Assembly: GCA_026397315.1 (NCBI GenBank)
Contig: JAPLVC010000001.1
Coordinates: 1 to 64,000, forward strand
Origin: Candidatus Aenigmatarchaeota archaeon
Lineage (GTDB): Archaea > Aenigmatarchaeota > Aenigmatarchaeia > QMZP01 > QMZT01
Reading direction: 5' to 3'
Length of the DNA: 64,000 bases
Shown: piece after piece, positions 8,353-15,852 of the stretch
How positions within the stretch are numbered: the stretch's first letter is position 1
How the letters are laid out: each line of letters starts with the position of its first letter
Program-made: the position numbers and the translations under genes
Notes under the pieces: model-generated
What the model was told of the DNA's origin: nothing
Databases searched by the model: none
Seen by the model: the letters and a program-made list of their open reading frames with translations, nothing else

Positions 8353-10317
8353 CTATATGAACAGCGTCGCGAATATCAGTGCGAGCGTGCTGAGCAGCTT
8401 TATCAGCACGTGCAGGCTGGGACCGGCCGTGTCCTTGAACGGGTCGCCCAGCGTGTCGCCGACCACCGATGCTTTATGCGCGTCCGTGCCGTGACGGCCT
8501 TCGGATTCAATGCGCTTCTTCGCGTTGTCCCACGCGCCTCCGCCCGTGTTCATCATCATCGCGAGCAGTATGCCTGAGATGGTCGCGCCTATGAGAAACG
8601 CGCCAGCAGCTTCGGCCCTGAGCAATATGCCCACCGCTATCGGAGCGATGATAACGAGCATGCCCGGCAGTATCATCTGGCGCAGCGACGCCTTAACGCT
8701 TATGTCCACGCACTTAGCGTAGTCCGGCTTGGCCGTGCCTTTCATGATGCCAGGCGTCGCCTTGAACTGCCTGCGGACTTCGTTTATCATATCCTGCGCA
8801 GCTTTGCCGACGGCCCTTATGGCGAAAGAAGAGAACAAAAACGGCAACAACGCCCCGAGGAACGCGCCCACGAAAACGACGGGTTTCGCCACGTCTATGC
8901 TTGTAAGACCGGCGACCTTGAAGTATGCAGAGAACAAAAGGAACGCGGACAGAGCAGCGACTCCCATCGCATACCCTTTGGTCAGCGCTTTGGTAGTGTT
9001 GCCTACGGAGTCTAGGCTGTCCGTCCTGTAGCGCGTCTTCTTGTCGAGCTTCGACATTTCCGCAATGCCGCCTGCGTTGTCGGTGATCGGTCCGAAGACG
9101 TCCATCGCGAGTATCATGCCAGTCGTAGCGAGCATGCCCATCGTAGCGACCGCCGTCCCGTAAAGCCCGCCGAGCGTGAACGACGCGAGCAGCGCGACGC
9201 AGATGACGACGACCGGAAGCGCAGCCGCTTCGAGAGCGATGGCGAAACCGGTTATTATGTTGGTCGCCGCTCCTGTATGCGAAGACCTGGATATGTTCCT
9301 GACTGGCCTGTAATGCTTGGACGTGTAGTACTCGGTTATTATGGCTATCAGCAGGCTCGAAACAATGCCTATCAGAGATATATAATAATAGTTTATGCTG
9401 CCGAGAGTGTTCATGACGAGCGGATAGAACGCTATGCCCGCGACTACCGCCGTGACTGCCAATCCCTTCCACAATGCGCGCATCGGGTTGTTGCCCTCTT
9501 TCGTGGAGACGAAGAATGATCCGATCATGGTGGCGTAAATTCCGACTGTCCTTGCAAGCAGCGGGAAGATGATGCCGTAGATGCCGAACACCGGCATGAA
9601 CGCGACGCCCAAAATCATGGCGCCGATGTTCTCCGCGGTTATCGATTCGAACAGGTCTGCTCCGCGCCCTGCGCAGTCGCCGACGTTGTCGCCGACAAGG
9701 TCAGCTATCACCGCAGGGTTCCTGGCGTCGTCCTCGGGGATGCCTTTTTCAATCTTGCCCACGAGGTCAGCGCCTATGTCCGCGGCTTTCGTGTAGATGC
9801 CGCCGCCGAGCTGCGCGAACAGCGCGGCAAGCGAAGCGCCGAAAGCGAAACCCGTTATCATTTGCGGGTCGCCGAAAAGCATGTATAACGAAGTGACGCC
9901 TATAAGGCTAAGGCCCATGACGGCAAGGCCCATGACAAGGCCGCCCCTGAAAGAGACTCTTATCGCCCTGTTGATGCCGGTCCGAGCCGCGTTGGCCGTG
10001 CGTATGTTGGCGCGCGTCGCGACGTCCATGCCCAGGAAGCCCGCGAACAGCGATGCGGCGACGCCGAGTATGAATGAGAAGCCGGTCTGCCATGAGAAAA
10101 AAATCCCTAGCAGAACAGCGACTACGACTCCTATTATGGCGATGGTCTTGTACTGGCGCCTGAGGAAGGCGTAGGCGCCGGTCCTTATGTAATCGGCGAT
10201 CTCGTTCATCTTGTCTGTGCCTTTGTCCTGCTTGTTGACCCACCATGCTATGAGCAGTGCGACAAGAATCGAGAATACTCCGCTTCCCAAGGCGAAATAC
10301 AAAAGTTCGTTGACCAT
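8353..10317 (-). CDS. hppA: Membrane-bound proton-translocating pyrophosphatase, K+-independent signature
   Basis: About 654 residues, homologous along its length to the neighbouring pyrophosphatase. It has the same catalytic segments ([45 protein letters not shown]). Here the diagnostic segment reads GNTTKALTKGYAMGVAA. The lysine takes the place of bound K+, as in K+-independent enzymes, which are H+ pumps in characterised cases. Two ATGs are possible: 10332, about 25-30 bases after a CTTTAAAAG TATA-like box (leaderless), and 10317, preceded by AGGTGTG. The second is given here. The presence of both subclasses side by side suggests distinct ion or K+ conditions for each pump. Confidence 0.92.
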   Translation of the reverse strand: MVNELLYFALGSGVFSILVALLIAWWVNKQDKGTDKMNEIADYIRTGAYAFLRRQYKTIAIIGVVVAVLLGIFFSWQTGFSFILGVAASLFAGFLGMDVATRANIRTANAARTGINRAIRVSFRGGLVMGLAVMGLSLIGVTSLYMLFGDPQMITGFAFGASLAALFAQLGGGIYTKAADIGADLVGKIEKGIPEDDARNPAVIADLVGDNVGDCAGRGADLFESITAENIGAMILGVAFMPVFGIYGIIFPLLARTVGIYATMIGSFFVSTKEGNNPMRALWKGLAVTAVVAGIAFYPLVMNTLGSINYYYISLIGIVSSLLIAIITEYYTSKHYRPVRNISRSSHTGAATNIITGFAIALEAAALPVVVICVALLASFTLGGLYGTAVATMGMLATTGMILAMDVFGPITDNAGGIAEMSKLDKKTRYRTDSLDSVGNTTKALTKGYAMGVAALSAFLLFSAYFKVAGLTSIDVAKPVVFVGAFLGALLPFLFSSFAIRAVGKAAQDMINEVRRQFKATPGIMKGTAKPDYAKCVDISVKASLRQMILPGMLVIIAPIAVGILLRAEAAGAFLIGATISGILLAMMMNTGGGAWDNAKKRIESEGRHGTDAHKASVVGDTLGDPFKDTAGPSLHVLIKLLSTLALIFATLFI

Positions 10318-10379
10318 CAGCACACCTATCATGATAAATTTCTTAATATTGCCGCGGTAGCTTTTAAAGTTTTCCTATT

Positions 10380-10427
10380 CCACGGACAATCACGAACAAT
10401 ATATGATATTATTTAATTTGTCTGTGG
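10380..10427. other. Stem-loop between the pyrophosphatase and HAD phosphatase genes
   Basis: CCACGGACAA (10380-10389) pairs with TTGTCTGTGG (10418-10427) over ten positions with one G-T pair, closing an AT-rich loop of 28 bases. It lies after the stop of no gene on the plus strand and upstream of the second pyrophosphatase on the minus strand. It could be a leader structure or a protein-binding site. No known riboswitch is recognised. Confidence 0.4.
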
Positions 10428-10458
10428 CTTGCTAAAAATGCGATTCAAACCATGCAAG

Positions 10459-11130
10459 TCAGATGTGCTTCAGAATCTCGCGCATGTCCTTCTTCTCTAT
10501 GACCACGTCCGCTACCGCCTTCAGCTTGTCGGACTTGGGATCGAAGGCTATCGCCAGGCCGGCGATTTTCGAGGCGCTCACGTCGTTGCTGTGGTCGCCG
10601 ACGAACACACATTCTTCCAGCGGGATGCGCTCGGCCGCACAGATTTCGCGGAGGGCGATGTCCTTGTTCCACGCGTCGTGGCAGGTATCAATCCCTTTTA
10701 CGCTGCCTTTGCCGTCGAAAAATATTTTCAGTATGTACACGTAATCGAAAAGTTTTTTGTAATCAGGTATGATCTTTTCAAGGACCACGTCCATGCTTCC
10801 CGAGACGATAGCGAGCTTCATGCCCTTCGCCTTAAGCGCATCCAGCGTCTCGCGCGCGCCTTTCATCAGCTTTACGCGGTCTAACGCCTTCAGCACCTTG
10901 TCCCTGTTGACGCCGTATTCCACCATGAGCTTCATGTCGCCCTCCGCCCACTCCCGGTAGCCTATCTCGCCGGTCCTGAACTTGTCGCGCAGTTCTATCC
11001 TTCTCGGATGCTCGTTTATGCCCAGCGATTCGAGTATGGTCCTCCATATCGACGCTGTGCCGTCGGCGAGCGTGCCGTCTAAGTCAAAGACGACTATCTT
11101 GTATTTTGGACGGGTCTGCTTTGTTGACAT
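10459..11130 (-). CDS. HAD-superfamily phosphatase, phosphoserine phosphatase-like
   Basis: A 223-residue HAD hydrolase. Motif I is FDLDGTLADG, with the nucleophilic and general-acid aspartates. Motif II is IVSGS, and motif III is FVGDHSNDVSASK with the Mg2+-binding acid. The helical cap between residues about 25 and 80 fits the C1-cap class that includes phosphoserine phosphatase (SerB) and phosphoglycolate phosphatase. Since RuBisCO is encoded nearby, a phosphoglycolate substrate is possible, but the sequence cannot decide between the two. It is a single gene downstream of the pyrophosphatases on the same strand. Confidence 0.82.
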   Translation of the reverse strand: MSTKQTRPKYKIVVFDLDGTLADGTASIWRTILESLGINEHPRRIELRDKFRTGEIGYREWAEGDMKLMVEYGVNRDKVLKALDRVKLMKGARETLDALKAKGMKLAIVSGSMDVVLEKIIPDYKKLFDYVYILKIFFDGKGSVKGIDTCHDAWNKDIALREICAAERIPLEECVFVGDHSNDVSASKIAGLAIAFDPKSDKLKAVADVVIEKKDMREILKHI

Positions 11131-11192
11131 AGAAACAGAATTGTTTTCATTTCTTAAATAAAGTTTTAAATAAAATTTGCGCGCGGCCTGCG

Positions 11193-11579
11193 CTAGTAAT
11201 CGCCTGTTTCCACCAGGTATCTTTTCTGGTGGAGCGTGATGCAGCGGATGCCCGCGGCCTTCGCGCTGTTAAGGAGTGCCTGGTCCTGGGTGCAGACGGC
11301 ATAGTTCTTCGTCTTGGCGAGGCGCAGTATCTCGTCGTCCACTCGTTTCAAATCGCCTTTCGTCTGGAGAACCGTGACGCCGGAATTCCTGACTATCTGG
11401 AGCGCGACGCGCGAGGCTTTCGCTATCTTCCCGCCTTTAGTCGAAAATTTCTCCAGCTCCGCGACGACGAGATCGAGCGTGAATATCTCGATGTAGCCGA
11501 GGCTCATCAGCCCTGAAATGATGTCGACCTTGAATTCGACCGGTATCATGAGAAAGTTCGTGTCGAGAAGCGCTTTCAT
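11193..11579 (-). CDS. PIN-domain ribonuclease, Fcf1/UPF0129-like
   Basis: A 128-residue protein that is a single PIN domain. It shows LLDTNFL with the first metal-binding aspartate, the conserved acidic position in VVAELEKF, and the C-terminal acidic pair in KRVDDEILRLA and VCTQDQAL. Stand-alone archaeal proteins of this type resemble the PIN domain of Fcf1/Utp24, the eukaryotic 18S rRNA processing nuclease. They are not usually paired with antitoxins, and none is seen here. The ORF track starts upstream at 11621. The ATG at 11579 opens the domain directly, with a T/A-rich box about 30 bases before it, so it is preferred. Confidence 0.78.
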   Translation of the reverse strand: MKALLDTNFLMIPVEFKVDIISGLMSLGYIEIFTLDLVVAELEKFSTKGGKIAKASRVALQIVRNSGVTVLQTKGDLKRVDDEILRLAKTKNYAVCTQDQALLNSAKAAGIRCITLHQKRYLVETGDY

Positions 11580-11715
11580 GACGAGATGATGGGATTTAGA
11601 AATAAATAAGTTGCGCCACAATTATTATATTAATTGGTATTATAATTACAGCAACAATCTCCAGCGACTACAACGGCCAATAGCGGATTGTGGGTTTTGA
11701 GCGGTTGGTAAGGCT

Positions 11716-14250
11716 ATGATAAGGCTCGAAAAGATAGTTGTCCAGGGCTTCAAGTCGTTCAAGCGCCCGGTGACGATGCAGTTCCCCATGAACTTCGTCG
11801 TCGTGACGGGACCGAACGGCTGCGGAAAATCGAATGTAGGCGATTCCATAGCCTTCGTGCTCGGCCGCTCGTCCTCAAGGCATTTGCGCGCGAAGAAGGC
11901 GCAGGACCTGATTTTCCACGGCAGCAAGGGCAGGACGGCCGCGGATTTCGCAAAAGTCAACCTCGTTTTCTCCAACGAAAAGAAAGTGCTCCCGGTCGAG
12001 GAAGGGAATGTCACAGTCACGAGGACTCTGAACAAGGAAGGCGTGTCGTCGTATCGCATGAACGGCAAGGTCACGACGCGCCAGCAGATAATAGACATCT
12101 TCATGCAGGCCAGGCTCAATCCTGGCGGCCACAACCTGATAAAGCAGGGCGACGTGTCGAAGATTATAGACATGAACCCGCTCGAGCGAAGGGAAATAAT
12201 AGACGAGATATCCGGCATAAGCGAATACGACGAGAAGCGCGACCGTGCCATGAAAGAACTCGATAAAGTCGACGCGAAGGTCAAGGAAGCCGAAATCATT
12301 CTGCAGCAGAAGGAGCAGATCGTGGACAAGCTGAAGCGCGACCATGACTCCGCCCTGGAATACCAGAAGCTCAACAACGAACTGGAGCTTGTCAAGTCCA
12401 CCATAATCTGGAAAGAGTTCACTTCCGCCGAGAAGAACATGGGCAGCATCGGCGACGAGATAGGCAGTCGCGAGAAAGCGCTCGTCGTTCTGGACGCTGA
12501 AGTGAAGAAGATAGACGTCCAGATGGACGCGAAGGAAAAGGAAATGGAAAACCTCATGAAAGAGGTCATGAGGAAGGACCAGATAGACGCCGTCTCGAAG
12601 GTCTCGAGGCTCGAGGCGTCTATCGAGAGTAAAGAGAACCTCATCGATTCGAACGGCCGTGAAATCGGCCGCCTGAACGAGATGATAAAAAGTCTCACCA
12701 TGCTTAACCGCGACGTTTCGCCGAACCTCAAGCCCGTCCTGCAGATGGGCGGCGTGCGAGGTTTCGTGCGCGACCTCGTGGTCGTGCCTGATCAGTATCG
12801 CGTGGCGGCCGACGTCGCAGCTGGCGCGCACATGAACGACATAGTCGTCGATAACGTGAATACTGCGATTAACTGCGTGCGCTACCTGAAGGAGAATCGC
12901 GTCGGTCGCGCGAGGTTCCTGCCGCTCGACAAGATTCACGCGTCGTCGAAGACGCAACTCCCCGACGGCACGCTGGGCTGGCTTTCGGACCTGGTGCACC
13001 ATGAGAGGGAATATACTAATGTTGTAGAGTATGTCTTCGGCAGCACGGCCTGCGTCAACGATTTGGACAAGGCGAAGAAGATCACGGAAAAATCGCGCTC
13101 GCGAATGGTCACGCTGGACGGCGATCTCTTCGAGACGTCCGGAGCGGTTTTTGGCGGCTTCTACTCGAAACAGGGAAAATCGTCATCGCTGCCCGAGACG
13201 AAGAAATACGCTTCAGACATCACCAAGCTCGAGGAGGAGAACCGGATCCTTAAGCTGGAGATAGAAGAGATCGAGAAACAGCTCGGCCAGTTCAGGAAGC
13301 AGTTAAAGGACACGAAGAGCTTCGATTACGAAACGCGCATGAACAAGATAAAAGGCGAGATAGCCGGCCTCAGCGGGAGGCGCAGGGAAGCGTATGACAG
13401 AAAAGCGACGACACAGGAAGAGATAAACAGGCTCAGGATAAACATGGCGAGATACGAGGCGAACTTCGAGAACCTCAACGTCCAATGGGAAGGCAGCAAG
13501 AAGAAATGGGATGCGCTTTCCGAAAAGGAGGAATACCAGAAAAAGGGCCTGCAAACGCTGAAGGACGCGGAAAGGGAGGCGCTTTCTAAAATCGCTTCCC
13601 TCGGCCCGGTAAACATGAAGGCGATAGACGAGTTCGACGTGCTCTTCGAGGAGTTCGGGGAGTTCAAGGGCAAGGTAGACCAGATAGTCAGGGAGAAAAA
13701 CAGCATCATGTCCACGCTGGAGGAGATAGACAACAGGAAACGCGAGGTCTTCACCATCACGATGACGGAGATGTCAAGGCTCTTCAAGGAGATTTACATG
13801 GAGCTGACCAGCGGCGAAGCCGATTTAACGCTAGAAACGCCGAACGACATAAACTCGGGCCTGCTCATACTGGCGCAGCCGCCCGGCAAGAAGCTGCTCT
13901 ACATAGACTCGATGTCCGGAGGCGAGAAGGCGCTGACAGCGCTGGCGTTCCTGTTCACGATACAGAAGTTCAAGCCGTCGCCGTTCTACATATTAGACGA
14001 AGTGGATGCGCCGCTCGACAAGATAAACACCAAGCGCGTCATAGACATGGTCAAGAAGCAGTCGAAGAAAGTCCAGTTCATAATCATCTCGCACAACACG
14101 GAGATGGTGAAGGCCGCGGATATCGTGTACGGCGTCTCGATGGAGGACGGCGAGTCGAAGCTCATCGGCATAAAGATGCCGGACGACAGCAAAAAAGCGG
14201 GGGAGAACATCGAGGGGCTTGAAGACGTCCCGGACGCGGGCAACAATTAG
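11716..14250 (+). CDS. smc: SMC chromosome-structure ATPase with short coiled-coil arms
   Basis: An 844-residue SMC, the ATPase core of archaeal condensin-like complexes. The N-terminal head has FKSF and Walker A GPNGCGKSN. The first coiled coil spans about 166-322, the hinge about 325-470, the second coil about 475-640, and the C-terminal head carries the ABC signature MSGGEKALTALAF and Walker B FYILDEVDAPLD. Every functional part is present and the frame is open, so this is not a fragment. SMCs are usually about 1150-1200 residues; here each arm is roughly half the common length. No ScpA or ScpB kleisin partners are in the window. The gene is the only plus-strand gene in this stretch and is monocistronic. 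Confidence 0.95.
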   Translation: MIRLEKIVVQGFKSFKRPVTMQFPMNFVVVTGPNGCGKSNVGDSIAFVLGRSSSRHLRAKKAQDLIFHGSKGRTAADFAKVNLVFSNEKKVLPVEEGNVTVTRTLNKEGVSSYRMNGKVTTRQQIIDIFMQARLNPGGHNLIKQGDVSKIIDMNPLERREIIDEISGISEYDEKRDRAMKELDKVDAKVKEAEIILQQKEQIVDKLKRDHDSALEYQKLNNELELVKSTIIWKEFTSAEKNMGSIGDEIGSREKALVVLDAEVKKIDVQMDAKEKEMENLMKEVMRKDQIDAVSKVSRLEASIESKENLIDSNGREIGRLNEMIKSLTMLNRDVSPNLKPVLQMGGVRGFVRDLVVVPDQYRVAADVAAGAHMNDIVVDNVNTAINCVRYLKENRVGRARFLPLDKIHASSKTQLPDGTLGWLSDLVHHEREYTNVVEYVFGSTACVNDLDKAKKITEKSRSRMVTLDGDLFETSGAVFGGFYSKQGKSSSLPETKKYASDITKLEEENRILKLEIEEIEKQLGQFRKQLKDTKSFDYETRMNKIKGEIAGLSGRRREAYDRKATTQEEINRLRINMARYEANFENLNVQWEGSKKKWDALSEKEEYQKKGLQTLKDAEREALSKIASLGPVNMKAIDEFDVLFEEFGEFKGKVDQIVREKNSIMSTLEEIDNRKREVFTITMTEMSRLFKEIYMELTSGEADLTLETPNDINSGLLILAQPPGKKLLYIDSMSGGEKALTALAFLFTIQKFKPSPFYILDEVDAPLDKINTKRVIDMVKKQSKKVQFIIISHNTEMVKAADIVYGVSMEDGESKLIGIKMPDDSKKAGENIEGLEDVPDAGNN

Positions 14251-14256
14251 AAAACA

Positions 14257-14628
14257 TCAGAACCTGAGTTCATCGCCGATTTTTGTTTTAGTTTCCCTTG
14301 CGCGGCCGGCGCTTACCTCGATGACCCATTTGCATTTCGCTTTCGGCACGTAGATTCTCCACGTTTTCGGATGTCTCGAAATGGGAAGCACTTTTTCCTT
14401 CATGTCCACGACCTTCTTTTCTGCCGATATGAAAATTATGTCAATGGGGAAGCGCATGAAAGGCATCCATATGCCGGGCTTCGTCTCGCCGGGGAATTTC
14501 ATGAGCAAACCAGCGTTTTTTGCGAGCGAGTCGCGGAACATCAGGCCCTTTGTTTTCTGCCACTCCGATTTGGCCACTTCTGTTCTTTCAGCCACGACGG
14601 TCTTTTTAGTGGCGTTGATAATTTTCAT
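14257..14628 (-). CDS. DUF192 family protein
   Basis: A 123-residue protein with the DUF192 hallmarks: WQKTKGLMFRDSL near residue 25, GIWMPFMRFPIDIIFI in the middle, and a C-terminal VIEVSAGRA. The family forms a small beta-barrel of unknown biochemical function and is widespread in archaea and bacteria, often exported in bacteria. No signal peptide is seen here, so this copy is probably cytoplasmic. It converges with smc, with only 6 bases between the two stops. Confidence 0.85.
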   Translation of the reverse strand: MKIINATKKTVVAERTEVAKSEWQKTKGLMFRDSLAKNAGLLMKFPGETKPGIWMPFMRFPIDIIFISAEKKVVDMKEKVLPISRHPKTWRIYVPKAKCKWVIEVSAGRARETKTKIGDELRF

Positions 14629-14653
14629 AAGAAGAATATGGTTCCGGTTATAA

Positions 14654-15142
14654 TTATTTCTTCCTGAAGGGCACGAGCTCGATTTTCGTATGTTTCAGTA
14701 TCTCGATGCCTTCATCATCGGGGTAAATCTCGACGTATACGATCTTCGCTATCCCTGAGTTGGCTATCATCTTGGCGCATATCTTGCACGGCTTCGCGTT
14801 GACATACATGGTAGCTCCGTCCATCCTGAGCGGGTCGCCGCGGATTATCGCGTTCTGCTCGGCATGGACGCCCCTGCATACTTCATGGCGCGTCCCGGAC
14901 GGGATTTTCAATTCGTCACGTAAGCAGCCGATCTCAAGGCAGTGCGGCAGGCCGCGTGGCGCGCCGTTGAAGCCGGTCGAGACTATTATGTTGTCTTTGA
15001 CTATGACCGCGCCGATGTTCCTGCGGAGGCATGTGGAACGCTTGCCCACCTGCTCGACGATGTTCATCCAGTATTCGTCCCAAGTCGGGCGGCTCGTTCG
15101 CGCCTCATGTTTTTTTGCTTCCATGGAATTCGCCTGAGTCAT
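14654..15142 (-). CDS. dCMP deaminase (ComEB-type cytidine/deoxycytidylate deaminase)
   Basis: A 162-residue zinc deaminase. The zinc site is HAEQNAI plus PCKICAKMI, and the substrate region VSTGFNGAPRGLPHC is typical of deoxycytidylate deaminase. It would turn dCMP into dUMP for thymidylate synthesis. An N-terminal extension of about 18 residues precedes the domain. The ATG at 15142 follows a CTTAATATATT box by about 25 bases with no Shine-Dalgarno, which supports this start and a leaderless mRNA. Confidence 0.88.
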   Translation of the reverse strand: MTQANSMEAKKHEARTSRPTWDEYWMNIVEQVGKRSTCLRRNIGAVIVKDNIIVSTGFNGAPRGLPHCLEIGCLRDELKIPSGTRHEVCRGVHAEQNAIIRGDPLRMDGATMYVNAKPCKICAKMIANSGIAKIVYVEIYPDDEGIEILKHTKIELVPFRKK

Positions 15143-15166
15143 ATTATATATTGAAATATATTAAGT

Positions 15167-15796
15167 TTAGGCCACGGGCAGGCCCGGCTCCGTGGGCGTC
15201 TTTTCGTGCGCGTATTTGTAGTCGGTCTTTTTCACGATCTTCGCGCCCTTTGTCTCGAGCTGGAAAAGGATGAAACAGCTCGCGAGCGCCATGACACCGA
15301 CGAACAGGAACGTATATTTGAAGCCGATGAATTCTGCTATGGCCGCGCCTATGGCAGCCGTCGCTGCCGTGCCGACTCCAGTGAGCGTCGAATAAAGGCT
15401 CCACTCGTAGCTCTCGTGGCCTTTGTCGAGGTTCGTGCTCCACAGGCCGAGCCATGTCGGGAAAGAGAATCCCGCTCCTATGCCTGCTACGATTTCAGCA
15501 ACGTAAACGTAAATTATGTTGTCGGCGAAGATGTATATGAACGGAACAGTCGAAGCCACGACGGTCCCAATTACGAGCAGCCTCACTTTGTCGTCGCTCT
15601 TGTCCACGTACTTTGAGAACGGCAGCTGTATGGCGCTTTTCGTGACCAGGAACAACGCGCTGGCGAGCCCGGCGGTGAAAATCGTCCCGCCTGCTAGATT
15701 GTCCTTTATGTAAATCGCCAGTATCGGGCTGATGAGGCCGAAGCCTGTCAGGAAAAATATGTCGGCAATCATCAGGAGCTTTATAGTGCGGTTCAT
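15167..15796 (-). CDS. Half-length MFS-type transporter (six helices)
   Basis: A 209-residue membrane protein with about six helices. It begins with an MFS-like first helix (FFLTGFGLISPILAIYI) and has the loop motif FSKYVDKSDDKVR between helices 2 and 3, a typical motif A position. Full MFS proteins have about 12 helices and 400 residues, so the second half is missing. The protein ends in a hydrophilic tail and an ordinary stop codon, and no second half is found downstream. It may work as a dimer of halves or be a truncated, decaying gene. The transported substrate is unknown. Confidence 0.65.
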   Translation of the reverse strand: MNRTIKLLMIADIFFLTGFGLISPILAIYIKDNLAGGTIFTAGLASALFLVTKSAIQLPFSKYVDKSDDKVRLLVIGTVVASTVPFIYIFADNIIYVYVAEIVAGIGAGFSFPTWLGLWSTNLDKGHESYEWSLYSTLTGVGTAATAAIGAAIAEFIGFKYTFLFVGVMALASCFILFQLETKGAKIVKKTDYKYAHEKTPTEPGLPVA

Positions 15797-15852
15797 ACCC
15801 TTTCTTCACTTCAGTCTATAAAAATTTTTATCTAAAGCATGCGCACACACAT

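Noticed and set aside
11193-11579. PIN protein as a VapC toxin
   Set aside because: No small antitoxin gene lies next to it, and the sequence fits the Fcf1-like stand-alone type better.
11646-13002. Two long minus-strand ORFs (361 and 375 residues) over smc
   Set aside because: Shadows of smc, which has complete ATPase motifs on the plus strand; the reverse frames are Ser/Phe-rich or Leu/Val-rich with no motifs.
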